A stretch of 38,355 bases of DNA from Porticoccaceae bacterium (GTDB lineage Bacteria > Pseudomonadota > Gammaproteobacteria > Pseudomonadales > Porticoccaceae). The notes beneath the pieces were generated by a model. It saw only the letters and a list, made by a program, of their open reading frames with translations, was not told where the DNA came from and ran no database searches. The translations under genes were made by a program, and so were the position numbers. This document shows, piece after piece, positions 16,290 through 23,766 of this stretch (positions within the stretch are counted from its first letter, which is position 1; each line of letters opens with the position of its first letter). The stretch covers positions 1 through 38,355 of the forward strand of contig JANQKW010000065.1 of assembly GCA_028280905.1 (NCBI GenBank), written 5' to 3'.

Positions 16290-17623
16290 TGAGAATAGAT
16301 ATGGGTAGTTCGCAAGATATCCAACTACAGGAAGCCAAGTCAAAATTACTTTTTGTCGATGATGAAAGATCTATTCTGGATTCACTGAGACGTGTGTGCA
16401 GAAGCGCCAAATACCAGGTTTTTGTAGCGGAAGGCGGAAAGGCGGGTTTGGATATTATGGCTGAGCACAGTATTGATTTAGTCATTTCTGACATGCGTAT
16501 GCCGGAAATGACTGGTGCCGAATTCCTTGAACAAGTAGCCAATCAATACCCTGAGACAGTCCGTATCCTACTAACAGGCTACTCTGATATTGAATCCACT
16601 ATTACTGCAATTAATAAGGGGAAAATATACAGTTATATTGCGAAGCCCTGGGATAACGACCAACTAAAAATGCTGATTGAAAAGGCGCTCTATACCAAGA
16701 AACTGGAAGATGAGCACCGACAATTACTTGATTTAACGCGCAAGCAAAACCAGCAACTGCAAGACCTAAATGAATCACTTGAAGGAAAAGTCGCACAGCG
16801 GACGCAACAGTTACAAAGCACGGTTGCTGATCTCGATAAAGCTCACGCACAATTGAAGGGAGCCTATGCCAGTTCAGTGGAAGTATTTTCCCGCCTTATT
16901 GAGCTGCGTGAAGGAAAGACTGCCAACTGTGGCAATCAAGTAGCCGAGCACGTGCGCGCTATCGCCCAGAAAATGAATCTGGCGCCGGCATCTGGCGAGC
17001 AACTCTATTATGCGGCTCTGTTACGCAATATTGGTAAAATGGGCTTAACAGATGATGCGATTACTCAGCCATTCGAGAAACTCGGTAGTAGTGACAAAGT
17101 AGCATACAAGAAGCATCCGGCGCTCGGTGAAGCGTTACTTCTGTCAGTGGAGGCCCTGCAAGAAGCCGCCACCTATATTCGCCATCACAGAGAACGAGCA
17201 GATGGCAAGGGCTTTCCCGATGGGTTGCTAAAGGAAGAAATCCCCCTTGGGGCGCGCATATTGTCTGTGGCCAGCGATTATGACGATATGATCAACGGCA
17301 TGATCAGCGAAATTAAACTCACGTCCGAAAAAGCGCAAGCCTATATAGCGTCACAGGTGGATAAACGCTACGACAAAACCGTGGTAGACGTGTATTTAAC
17401 TATTCTCAAAGAACTGGATATTGCATCATCCCGGCAAAATGAATTGGAGCTAAGCGCAACCGAACTGAAAGAAGGTATGGTTTTAGCAAGGGATATAATC
17501 ACGCCAGAAGGGTTGCTTTTGCTATCGGGAAAACAACAATTAGATAATCGCTTGATTAAAAAAATTCAACAATTTCAAGAAGATGCTAGTGAGCAGTTTG
17601 CTATTTGTGTAAAGGAAGAATAG
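16289..17623 (+). CDS. REC-HD-GYP-like response regulator, degenerate catalytic site
   Basis: This 444-residue protein has a receiver (phospho-acceptor Asp68 in VISDMRMPEMTG; TGYSD...AINKGKIYSYIAKPWDNDQL), a coiled coil (about 135-190) and an HD-GYP-like domain (about 195-345). The usual HD dyad of LLHDIGKIG is replaced by Arg246-Asn247 (LLRNIGKMG), while YKKHPALGEALL, HHRERADGKGFP and ILSVASDYDDM remain. Loss of the HD pair predicts little or no metal-dependent phosphodiesterase activity, so it may bind partners or nucleotide instead. ATG 16289 overlaps the HDOD stop; ATG 16301 is an alternative. A further 100-residue C-terminal region (LSATELKEGMVLARDI) follows. It is the last gene of the cluster. 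Confidence 0.9.
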   Translation: MRIDMGSSQDIQLQEAKSKLLFVDDERSILDSLRRVCRSAKYQVFVAEGGKAGLDIMAEHSIDLVISDMRMPEMTGAEFLEQVANQYPETVRILLTGYSDIESTITAINKGKIYSYIAKPWDNDQLKMLIEKALYTKKLEDEHRQLLDLTRKQNQQLQDLNESLEGKVAQRTQQLQSTVADLDKAHAQLKGAYASSVEVFSRLIELREGKTANCGNQVAEHVRAIAQKMNLAPASGEQLYYAALLRNIGKMGLTDDAITQPFEKLGSSDKVAYKKHPALGEALLLSVEALQEAATYIRHHRERADGKGFPDGLLKEEIPLGARILSVASDYDDMINGMISEIKLTSEKAQAYIASQVDKRYDKTVVDVYLTILKELDIASSRQNELELSATELKEGMVLARDIITPEGLLLLSGKQQLDNRLIKKIQQFQEDASEQFAICVKEE

Positions 17624-17658
17624 CGCCAGCGTCAATCCCATCGGCAACTGCTGCTCAG

Positions 17659-19158
17659 CTACAGATTAAACTCGATGCCCTGGGCCAGAGGCAACTCAGC
17701 GGAATAGTTCACCGTAGAAGTGGCGCGGCGCATATAGCCTTTCCAGGCATCGGAACCGGATTCGCGGCCGCCGCCTGTCTCTTTCTCGCCGCCGAACGCA
17801 CCGCCGATTTCCGCGCCGCTGGTGCCGATATTAACATTGGCAATACCGCAGTCGCTGCCCACCGAGGAGGTAAATTGCTCGGCTTCGCGAATATCATTGG
17901 TAAAGATCGCGGAAGATAGGCCCTGGGGTACATCATTGTGCAAACGTATCGCTTCTTGGAGTTCGCGGTAAGGGTAAATGTACAGAATGGGCGCGAAGGT
18001 CTCGTTTTGAACTGTTTGTTCAAAAGTACGTACTTCCACCAACGCAGGCCGCACATAGTAGGCGTCGGGGTATTCATCTTCCAGCACCCGCTCGCCACCG
18101 GTGATATCGCATCCGTCCGCTGCTGCCTTATCGAGCGCCTTTTGCATAGTGTCGAACGCCTGCCCATTTATTAATGGGCCGACCAGCGCGTTCTCGTGAA
18201 TCGGGTTGTCAATTCGAATATTTCGATAGGCGTTTTTTAGTGCTTGTACAAGGCGGTCGTAGATCTCTTCGTGTGCGAACAGACGACGGGTTGACGTGCA
18301 GCGTTGACCGGCCGTGCCCACGGCGCCAAATAGAATTGCGCGCACCGCCATGTCGAGATTCGCGGAGGATGTCACTATAACGGCGTTGTTTCCCCCAAGC
18401 TCCAGAATAGAACGCCCAAAACGCGCTGCGACGACTGGCCCGACTTCACGGCCCATCGCTGTGCTTCCCGTGGCGCTGATAACGGGGACGCGATTGTCCG
18501 CGACAAGTTGTGCACCGATTTCGGCATCACCAATAATTAGCTGGGAAAGCCCCCCGGGTATATCACCGACTTGCTCCATTGCTTCAGAGAAGATTTTATG
18601 GCAAGCCAGCGCGGTAATGGGCGTTTTTTCGGAAGGTTTCCAAATAACACTGTTGCCGCAAACAACGGCGAGCGCTGTATTCCAGCACCAGACGGCCACC
18701 GGAAAATTAAACGCGGAAATAATCCCGATCGGACCTATCGGATGCCAGGTTTCGGACATGCGGTGTTCGAAACGTTCCGACGCGATTACCCGGCCGTATA
18801 ACTGCCGAGACAGCCCTACGGCGAAGTCACATATGTCTATCATCTCCTGTACTTCGCCCAACCCCTCTTGTTGGATCTTGCCGGTTTCAAGCGTAACCAG
18901 AGCGCCGAGGGGCTCTTTGTGTTTTCTAAGGCTGTCGCCAAATACTCGGATAACGTCGCCGCGTTTTGGCGCGGGCACGCTCCGCCATTGCTCAAATGCA
19001 AGACTCGCAGCGGCTATCGCCTTTTCGATTTGACGCGCTGAGGAGCTATTGACGCGGCCGATAACCGCGCCGTTGATAGGGCTTACTACCGCAAGGTCGC
19101 CGTCGGCAAGATGGCTATTTTCCAGCCCCAGCTTGGCAATGATTTCCTCGAGCTGCAT
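17659..19158 (-). CDS. Aminoadipate-semialdehyde dehydrogenase (ALDH7 type)
   Basis: This 500-residue NAD(P)-dependent aldehyde dehydrogenase has the ALDH7 features: VTLETGKIQQEGLGEVQE, ISAFNFPVAVW, ATGSTAMG for cofactor binding, Glu253 in LELGGNNAVIV and the nucleophile Cys287 in GTAGQRCTSTRR. ALDH7/AmaB enzymes oxidise alpha-aminoadipate semialdehyde to aminoadipate in lysine breakdown. ATG 19158 is preferred to ATG 19164 because GAGGG stands 8 bases before it and only 2 before the other. It lies 53 bp behind the saccharopine-dehydrogenase-like gene, in the same direction, so the two form a short operon whose products would catalyse consecutive steps. It converges with the signalling cluster across a 35-bp gap. 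Confidence 0.92.
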   Translation of the reverse strand: MQLEEIIAKLGLENSHLADGDLAVVSPINGAVIGRVNSSSARQIEKAIAAASLAFEQWRSVPAPKRGDVIRVFGDSLRKHKEPLGALVTLETGKIQQEGLGEVQEMIDICDFAVGLSRQLYGRVIASERFEHRMSETWHPIGPIGIISAFNFPVAVWCWNTALAVVCGNSVIWKPSEKTPITALACHKIFSEAMEQVGDIPGGLSQLIIGDAEIGAQLVADNRVPVISATGSTAMGREVGPVVAARFGRSILELGGNNAVIVTSSANLDMAVRAILFGAVGTAGQRCTSTRRLFAHEEIYDRLVQALKNAYRNIRIDNPIHENALVGPLINGQAFDTMQKALDKAAADGCDITGGERVLEDEYPDAYYVRPALVEVRTFEQTVQNETFAPILYIYPYRELQEAIRLHNDVPQGLSSAIFTNDIREAEQFTSSVGSDCGIANVNIGTSGAEIGGAFGGEKETGGGRESGSDAWKGYMRRATSTVNYSAELPLAQGIEFNL

Positions 19159-19211
19159 AGTCATTTCCCTCAATCTATCATGGAAAGGCCGTTCATTTTT
19201 GATCACAAAAA

Positions 19212-20315
19212 CTAGGCAGCTTGTTCGTCGTTTTGGTGTGTTTTTGCATAGTATTTGCCGAAGCGGTTGCCGATAAAATCGTCGAAGCAAATATCCTCTT
19301 GCTTGATGAAACCTTTTTGACGAAGCCTTCCCTGCGCCAGCAAATCGAGTACCGCGCAAATACCGGCGGCGGTTGTAATCTGAATGGCGCTCCAGAGTTT
19401 GTCGTTGATAGTCTGGCTGTAGATTTTGTTGGCATAAGACTCTTGCACCAGCTGGCCATTTTTAATGCCGCTGACACTGATAAACACCAGCACCACGTCC
19501 TGCTTGGTATTCGGCAAGGCGGTTTCCAGAATTTCTTTCAGCAACGACCGACGCTCCTTTAAGCGAAGGTCTTGGAGAAGCATTTTCATGATGTCCCGGT
19601 GGCCGGGATAACGGACGCTGCGGTAATTTAAGTTATTGACTTTGCCGGCGAGCGTTTCGCAGAGGGTGCCCAAACCACCGGAAGTATTAAATGCCTCATA
19701 GTTAACGCCATCAAGGGAAAAGGTTTCTAACTCCTCCAACGGGGGAACTCGCGTAAATTTTCCCTCGACAATTGCATCACAAGGGTTGCAGTATTCGTTG
19801 ATAAGGCCGTCGGTGGACCAAGTCAGGTTGTACTTAAGGGCGTTAGACGGGTACTTGGGCAGGGCGCCCACCCGCATATGCACATTGTCCAGCACATCGA
19901 ACCGGGAAGCCAACTCATAGGCGGCGATAGTAATGAACCCCGGCGCCAATCCACACTGTGGAATCAATGCGCAGTTAGCGCTTTTGGCCAGCGACTTCAC
20001 CAGCTTGGTTGCGTTGACGTCTTCAGTCAAATCCAGGTAGTGGACACCCGCGGCGGATGCCGCTTTGGCGACATATTGGGTAACATCGAAAGGACAGGCG
20101 CTGAGGGCGGCGAATTTTCCTTTCATTGCCGCTTGCAGGTCGCTCCGATTAGATACGTCCAGCAACAAGGGCTTGATATTGGCATGCTTTGGCAACCGAG
20201 CCAGACTGGCTTGTTTGTGGTCGGCAACCATCACCCGGTAGTCGCCGGATAAGGCCAGTATCTCGGCGATAATTACTCCTATTTTCCCGGCGCCAAGTTG
20301 AAGAATTTCTCGCAT
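19212..20315 (-). CDS. Saccharopine/lysine-6-dehydrogenase family protein
   Basis: This 367-residue protein has an N-terminal nucleotide-binding fold (ILQLGAGKIGVIIAEILA, Asp32-type VMVADHKQ) and the saccharopine dehydrogenase core (SACPFDVTQYVAKAASAAGV; IPQCGLAPGFITIAA). Its length and closeness to an ALDH7 gene suggest lysine 6-dehydrogenase, which converts lysine to allysine with release of ammonia, or a saccharopine dehydrogenase that forms the same semialdehyde. Sequence alone does not separate the two. No lysine-ketoglutarate reductase gene is seen beside it, which favours the one-enzyme route. The gene is divergent from an Lrp-family regulator. Confidence 0.85.
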   Translation of the reverse strand: MREILQLGAGKIGVIIAEILALSGDYRVMVADHKQASLARLPKHANIKPLLLDVSNRSDLQAAMKGKFAALSACPFDVTQYVAKAASAAGVHYLDLTEDVNATKLVKSLAKSANCALIPQCGLAPGFITIAAYELASRFDVLDNVHMRVGALPKYPSNALKYNLTWSTDGLINEYCNPCDAIVEGKFTRVPPLEELETFSLDGVNYEAFNTSGGLGTLCETLAGKVNNLNYRSVRYPGHRDIMKMLLQDLRLKERRSLLKEILETALPNTKQDVVLVFISVSGIKNGQLVQESYANKIYSQTINDKLWSAIQITTAAGICAVLDLLAQGRLRQKGFIKQEDICFDDFIGNRFGKYYAKTHQNDEQAA

Positions 20316-20352
20316 GCCAATGTTCCAGTATCCGGTTCGGTCGATTAGATTA

Positions 20353-20370
20353 TCGCTTGAGTTTAAGCGA
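20353..20370. promoter_or_regulatory. Inverted repeat TCGCTT-N6-AAGCGA
   Basis: A perfect 6-bp inverted repeat around GAGTTT lies in the divergent region, just in front of the dehydrogenase gene. It may be part of the regulator's binding region or a promoter-proximal structure. Confidence 0.4.
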
Positions 20371-20371
20371 A

Positions 20372-20403
20372 ATATTGATCAGAATGAACAAACATATTGA
20401 TCA
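20372..20403. promoter_or_regulatory. Direct repeat ATATTGATCA, 22-bp period (Lrp operator candidate)
   Basis: ATATTGATCA is present at 20372-20381 and 20394-20403, two helical turns apart, in the 132-bp space between the divergent dehydrogenase and Lrp genes. Phased AT-rich repeats are characteristic of Lrp/AsnC targets, so this is a good candidate for control of both transcripts. Confidence 0.55.
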
Positions 20404-20447
20404 CTATGTATAATTAAAGTTATCAAATCGGCGGAATTGGCGTTAGT

Positions 20448-20879
20448 ATGCAACTAGATGAAACGGATAAAGCACTGTTGGCGCTGTTGCGGGCCAACAG
20501 TCGGGAGCCGGTTGCCGAGCTGGCCCGCAAGCTGGCATTATCGCGGTCGACGGTGAAAGATCGCATTGCGAAGCTGGAAAAGCGCGGTGTTATCGCCGGC
20601 TATACCATACGCCTTAGCGAAGCCTATGTGCTTGGCCAGGTTCAGGCCCAGGTAATGATCGACTCGGATCCCAAATACGCCAGCGCAATTGTGCGTGCTC
20701 TGCGCACGATGCCAGCGGTGAAGGCGCTCTACGCGGTAAACGGAATTTACGATATGATTGCGTTAGTCAGCGTGGAATCGACTCTGGAGCTCGATAAGAC
20801 CCTGGACCAAATAGGCAATCTGGAAGGCATCGAAAAAACCGTATCTTCAATCATACTTTCGACCAAGTTTGAACGATAA
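20448..20879 (+). CDS. Lrp/AsnC-family transcriptional regulator
   Basis: This 143-residue protein begins with an AsnC-type helix-turn-helix (LDETDKALLALLRANSREPVAELARKL in short blocks, then LSRSTVKDRIAKLEKRGVI) and ends with a RAM ligand domain (AVNGIYDMIALVSVESTLELDKTLDQI). Such regulators form octamers or dimers that respond to amino acids. It is divergent from the lysine-degradation operon at 17659-20315, so it probably senses lysine or an intermediate; local control of divergent catabolic operons is a frequent Lrp/AsnC arrangement. ATG 20448 is the only sensible start. No terminator with a T-run is obvious behind it. Confidence 0.93.
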   Translation: MQLDETDKALLALLRANSREPVAELARKLALSRSTVKDRIAKLEKRGVIAGYTIRLSEAYVLGQVQAQVMIDSDPKYASAIVRALRTMPAVKALYAVNGIYDMIALVSVESTLELDKTLDQIGNLEGIEKTVSSIILSTKFER

Positions 20880-20973
20880 ACTCGGGGCTTTGGCGTGTTT
20901 TTTCGTCCCTGTCAGCACCAACCGGCCTCTGCTGTCCTGTTTGGCGTGTTGGTAGGTTGAAAACCCTTTAGAC

Positions 20974-21012
20974 TGTAACATTAAGCCAATTTTTAGAGTG
21001 CCTATGCCATGG
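20974..21012 (+). promoter_or_regulatory. 39-bp regulon site upstream of the acyl-CoA dehydrogenase
   Basis: The site has the form TGT-N8-GCC-N2-TTTT-N12-GCCATGG, with GCC boxes at 20985 and 21006, 21 bp apart. It is one of five sites of identical length in the window. The gene it faces starts at 21178, leaving a leader of about 140 bases. It is proposed to bind the AraC-type protein encoded at 32753-33757. Confidence 0.7.
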
Positions 21013-21177
21013 AGGAAACGCCCGTAAAGTAGCACTATTTATGTAACTGTCTTTCCATATTGTTAAGTGAACACAAAATCTGCTTGCGTGCGTACTCGCA
21101 ACATTTGACTGCTGTCAACCTGGCAGTGAAATAGTTTCCTTGACGCATAAAAATCAAAACGAAGGGGGAGCATAACG

Positions 21178-22329
21178 ATGGGTTATATGACCGAAGAACG
21201 GCAGATGATTAAAGAAACTGCCGCCCAATTTACCGACGATGTCGTTTTGCCCACAGCGAATGAGTTGGACCCGAAGAAAGGTAAGATACCTCAAGAACTC
21301 ATCCGGCAGATGGGTGAGCTGGGCTTTTTCGGCATTAAAGCACCTGTAGAAGAGGGCGGCAGTGGTATGGGTTGCTTCGAGTACTGCCTGATTGCCGAAG
21401 AACTGTGCCGTGGTTGGATGAGTGTCGGCAGCATTATCGCCCGCTCGGAAACTAAGGTGTTGGAGCGACTACCCCGGGAGACGAAGGACCGCATTATTCC
21501 CAAAATGGTGATGGGTGAATTTCTTTATTCGGCAGCCCTTTCCGAGCCGGACGTGGGATCAGACCTGTCCAAAATCAAATGTCGGGCTGAAAAGGACGGT
21601 GATTATTACGTTATCACGGGTTCCAAATACTGGTGCACCTTTGCCGACCAGTCGGATGCCATACTGGTAGTCGCGCGCACCGACCGGGATATTGACCCCA
21701 AAAGGCCCTACCTTGGTCTGACATCCTTCTTTATCGAGAAGGCGCGTGGATCCTTCCCGGAGGGTATATCCGGCAGTCCAATTCCGAAAATTGGGTATTT
21801 CGGTTGGGACACTTATGAGTTGGCGTTTGATGGCTATCGCGTTCACAAAGACTGTATGATCAGCGAAGAAGGGGGTGCTTTCAAGTTGCTGACCAGCGGT
21901 CTGGAAATCCCGCGGGCGCACACGGCGGCCCGATCCATCGGCGCCGCGCAGGGCGCTCTTGATGTGGCTATTCAGTATGCGCAGGATCGCGTCCAGTTCG
22001 GCCGACCGATTGCTAAGTTTCAGGATTTGCGCTTTAAGTTGGCGCGTATGGCAACCGAGGTCGAAGCCGCAAGACAGCTGATGTACAGTGTCTGTGACAA
22101 GATTGATCGAGGCGGTCGCTGCGATAAGGAAGCCGCGATGGTCAAGTACTATGCTGCGGAAATGTCGGAGCGGGTGACGTCGGATGCACTGCAAATTCTG
22201 GGGGGCGCGGGTTATACCCATCACTTTCCGGTGGAGCGCTATTGGCGTGACGCCCGTTTGACCAAGATTTTTGAAGGTACTTCCGAAATTCAGTTGAGGA
22301 TCATATCTGATCACTTGCTGGGAAGGTAA
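21178..22329 (+). CDS. Acyl-CoA dehydrogenase
   Basis: This 383-residue protein has the complete ACAD fold. An all-helical N-terminal part is followed by SAALSEPDVGSD and the flavin segment ITGSKYWCTFADQSD, and the C-terminal domain has the Arg-rich QDRVQFGRPIAKFQDLRF, QILGGAGYTHHFPVERYWRDAR and IFEGTSEIQ, whose Glu is the usual catalytic base. It would introduce the alpha-beta double bond in a beta-oxidation step and pass electrons to ETF. The substrate chain cannot be read from the sequence. A strong GGGGGAG ribosome site precedes ATG 21178. A 39-bp regulon site lies upstream, and an MFS gene follows after 83 bp. Confidence 0.94.
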   Translation: MGYMTEERQMIKETAAQFTDDVVLPTANELDPKKGKIPQELIRQMGELGFFGIKAPVEEGGSGMGCFEYCLIAEELCRGWMSVGSIIARSETKVLERLPRETKDRIIPKMVMGEFLYSAALSEPDVGSDLSKIKCRAEKDGDYYVITGSKYWCTFADQSDAILVVARTDRDIDPKRPYLGLTSFFIEKARGSFPEGISGSPIPKIGYFGWDTYELAFDGYRVHKDCMISEEGGAFKLLTSGLEIPRAHTAARSIGAAQGALDVAIQYAQDRVQFGRPIAKFQDLRFKLARMATEVEAARQLMYSVCDKIDRGGRCDKEAAMVKYYAAEMSERVTSDALQILGGAGYTHHFPVERYWRDARLTKIFEGTSEIQLRIISDHLLGR

Positions 22330-22412
22330 TAAACGCTGAAACGCCGCAGTTTATTGGAGCGAAAGGGAATGCATGGATTCTGAATATTGAAAATATCTTC
22401 GAGAGTATAAAG

Positions 22413-23696
22413 ATGAATTCCGAAATTGCGCTAGAGGCTAAACCTGTTTCCAATACCTACCGCTACTATGTGTTGGCGATACTGGCGTTGACATATGCCT
22501 TCAGTTTTATGGATCGCCAGATTGTCGCGATCCTGATGGGTGATCTAAAAGCGGAATTTGACCTCAATGATACGCAACTCGGATTGCTTTCCGGCCTTGC
22601 CTTCGCGCTCTTCTACTCAGTATTGGCGATTCCGATTGCCCGCCTTGCCGATCGAAGCCATCGTATTAATATCATCTCAATCGCAGTAGGCGTGTGGAGT
22701 CTGGTCACCGCCGCCTGTGCTTACGTCACTAACTTTACCCAACTGCTGCTGTGCCGAATCGGCGTAGGGGTGGGAGAGGCCGGGGGCTTATCTCCCGCGC
22801 ATTCGGTGATTTCCGATTATTTCAACGCAGAAGAAAGATCCCTGGCGATATCTCTGTTTTCCCTGGGGTCTGCGATGGGCGCATTTCTCGGCCTGGCAAT
22901 GGGTGGCTATGTTGCCGAAAATTATGGTTGGCGCATGGCATTTTTGGTCGCGGGGCTACCCGGCCTGCTGCTCGCGTTGGCGGTAAAATTGACGATCAGC
23001 GAGCCCGTTAGGGGCGCGATGGAGATCCAATCTGAGCAAGGCTTGGCGTCAGCTGATATAGACAAACCCTCGTTCAAGGAGACCATAGCTTCACTGTTAA
23101 AGAACAAGATTTATCTGGGAACCGTCTCCGGGCATGTGCTGGCAGTTTTCAAGGGGTATGCGATTACCATATGGCTCCCGCAGATGATGCTGAGAAACTT
23201 TGACGTATCCCAAACGGCGGTGGGAACCACGGTTGGTTTGGTGTTTGCCCTCGGGGTGACTACCGGCATGATATTCGGCGGGTATTTGGCGACGCGTCTG
23301 ACCAGATCGAAATCGCCCAGATGGCAACTGTTGGTTCCGGTAATCGGCATTAGCTGTTCTATCCCATTTTACTTTATCGCGTTAAATGCGGATTCGTTCT
23401 ATCTGTGCGCCGTTCTGTTCGGTATCGGAAGCTTCCTGTTCAACTGGCAGCACGGCCCCGGCCTGGCGGTTGTGCAGAACTACGTGAGGCCGGACCAGCG
23501 GGCCACGGCGGCGTCGTTCAACTTCTTTTTCTCCAACCTGCTCGGGCTGGGTCTGGGCCCGCTGGTAGTGGGTGGAATCAGCGATGCTGCGAGTTCGCTC
23601 GGCGATCAATCACTGAACTTGGCGTTGGGTATCGTAATTCTGGCCGCATTGCCGGCGGCGTATATCTTTTATCGAACCAGCAAGTTGCTCAAGTAA
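22413..23696 (+). CDS. MFS transporter (Spinster-like type)
   Basis: This 427-residue protein has about 12 predicted membrane helices and the MFS A-motif variant (IPIARLADRSHRINIISIA). The start YYVLAILALTYAFSFMDRQI with its membrane-embedded Asp-Arg is typical of the Spinster-like MFS group, often found beside catabolic genes of marine gammaproteobacteria and sphingomonads. It probably carries an organic acid or other catabolic substrate or product across the inner membrane. It follows the acyl-CoA dehydrogenase by 83 bp on the same strand, with no terminator between, so it is likely in the same transcript. It converges with the WS/DGAT gene. Confidence 0.9.
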   Translation: MNSEIALEAKPVSNTYRYYVLAILALTYAFSFMDRQIVAILMGDLKAEFDLNDTQLGLLSGLAFALFYSVLAIPIARLADRSHRINIISIAVGVWSLVTAACAYVTNFTQLLLCRIGVGVGEAGGLSPAHSVISDYFNAEERSLAISLFSLGSAMGAFLGLAMGGYVAENYGWRMAFLVAGLPGLLLALAVKLTISEPVRGAMEIQSEQGLASADIDKPSFKETIASLLKNKIYLGTVSGHVLAVFKGYAITIWLPQMMLRNFDVSQTAVGTTVGLVFALGVTTGMIFGGYLATRLTRSKSPRWQLLVPVIGISCSIPFYFIALNADSFYLCAVLFGIGSFLFNWQHGPGLAVVQNYVRPDQRATAASFNFFFSNLLGLGLGPLVVGGISDAASSLGDQSLNLALGIVILAALPAAYIFYRTSKLLK

Positions 23697-23731
23697 AGCG
23701 CAGTACGAAGTTCACAGTACGAACAGGACCG

Positions 23732-23756
23732 CGCGACGACATTTACTGCCGTCGCG
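23732..23756. terminator. Stem-loop between convergent genes
   Basis: CGCGACG and CGTCGCG pair across an 11-nt loop in the 70-bp gap between the MFS and WS/DGAT stop codons. The sequence has no T-run in either direction. It could act as a bidirectional end structure. Confidence 0.4.
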
Positions 23757-23766
23757 AGGGACGTAC

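Noticed and set aside
18314-19033. Long plus-strand open frame opposite to the ALDH7 gene
   Set aside because: It is antisense to a gene with full catalytic motifs and has no ribosome site or family resemblance.
22340-22375. Regulon site upstream of the MFS gene
   Set aside because: GCC and GCATGG occur but are 28 bp apart rather than 21, and the TGT element is missing. The gene is better explained as part of the ACAD transcript.
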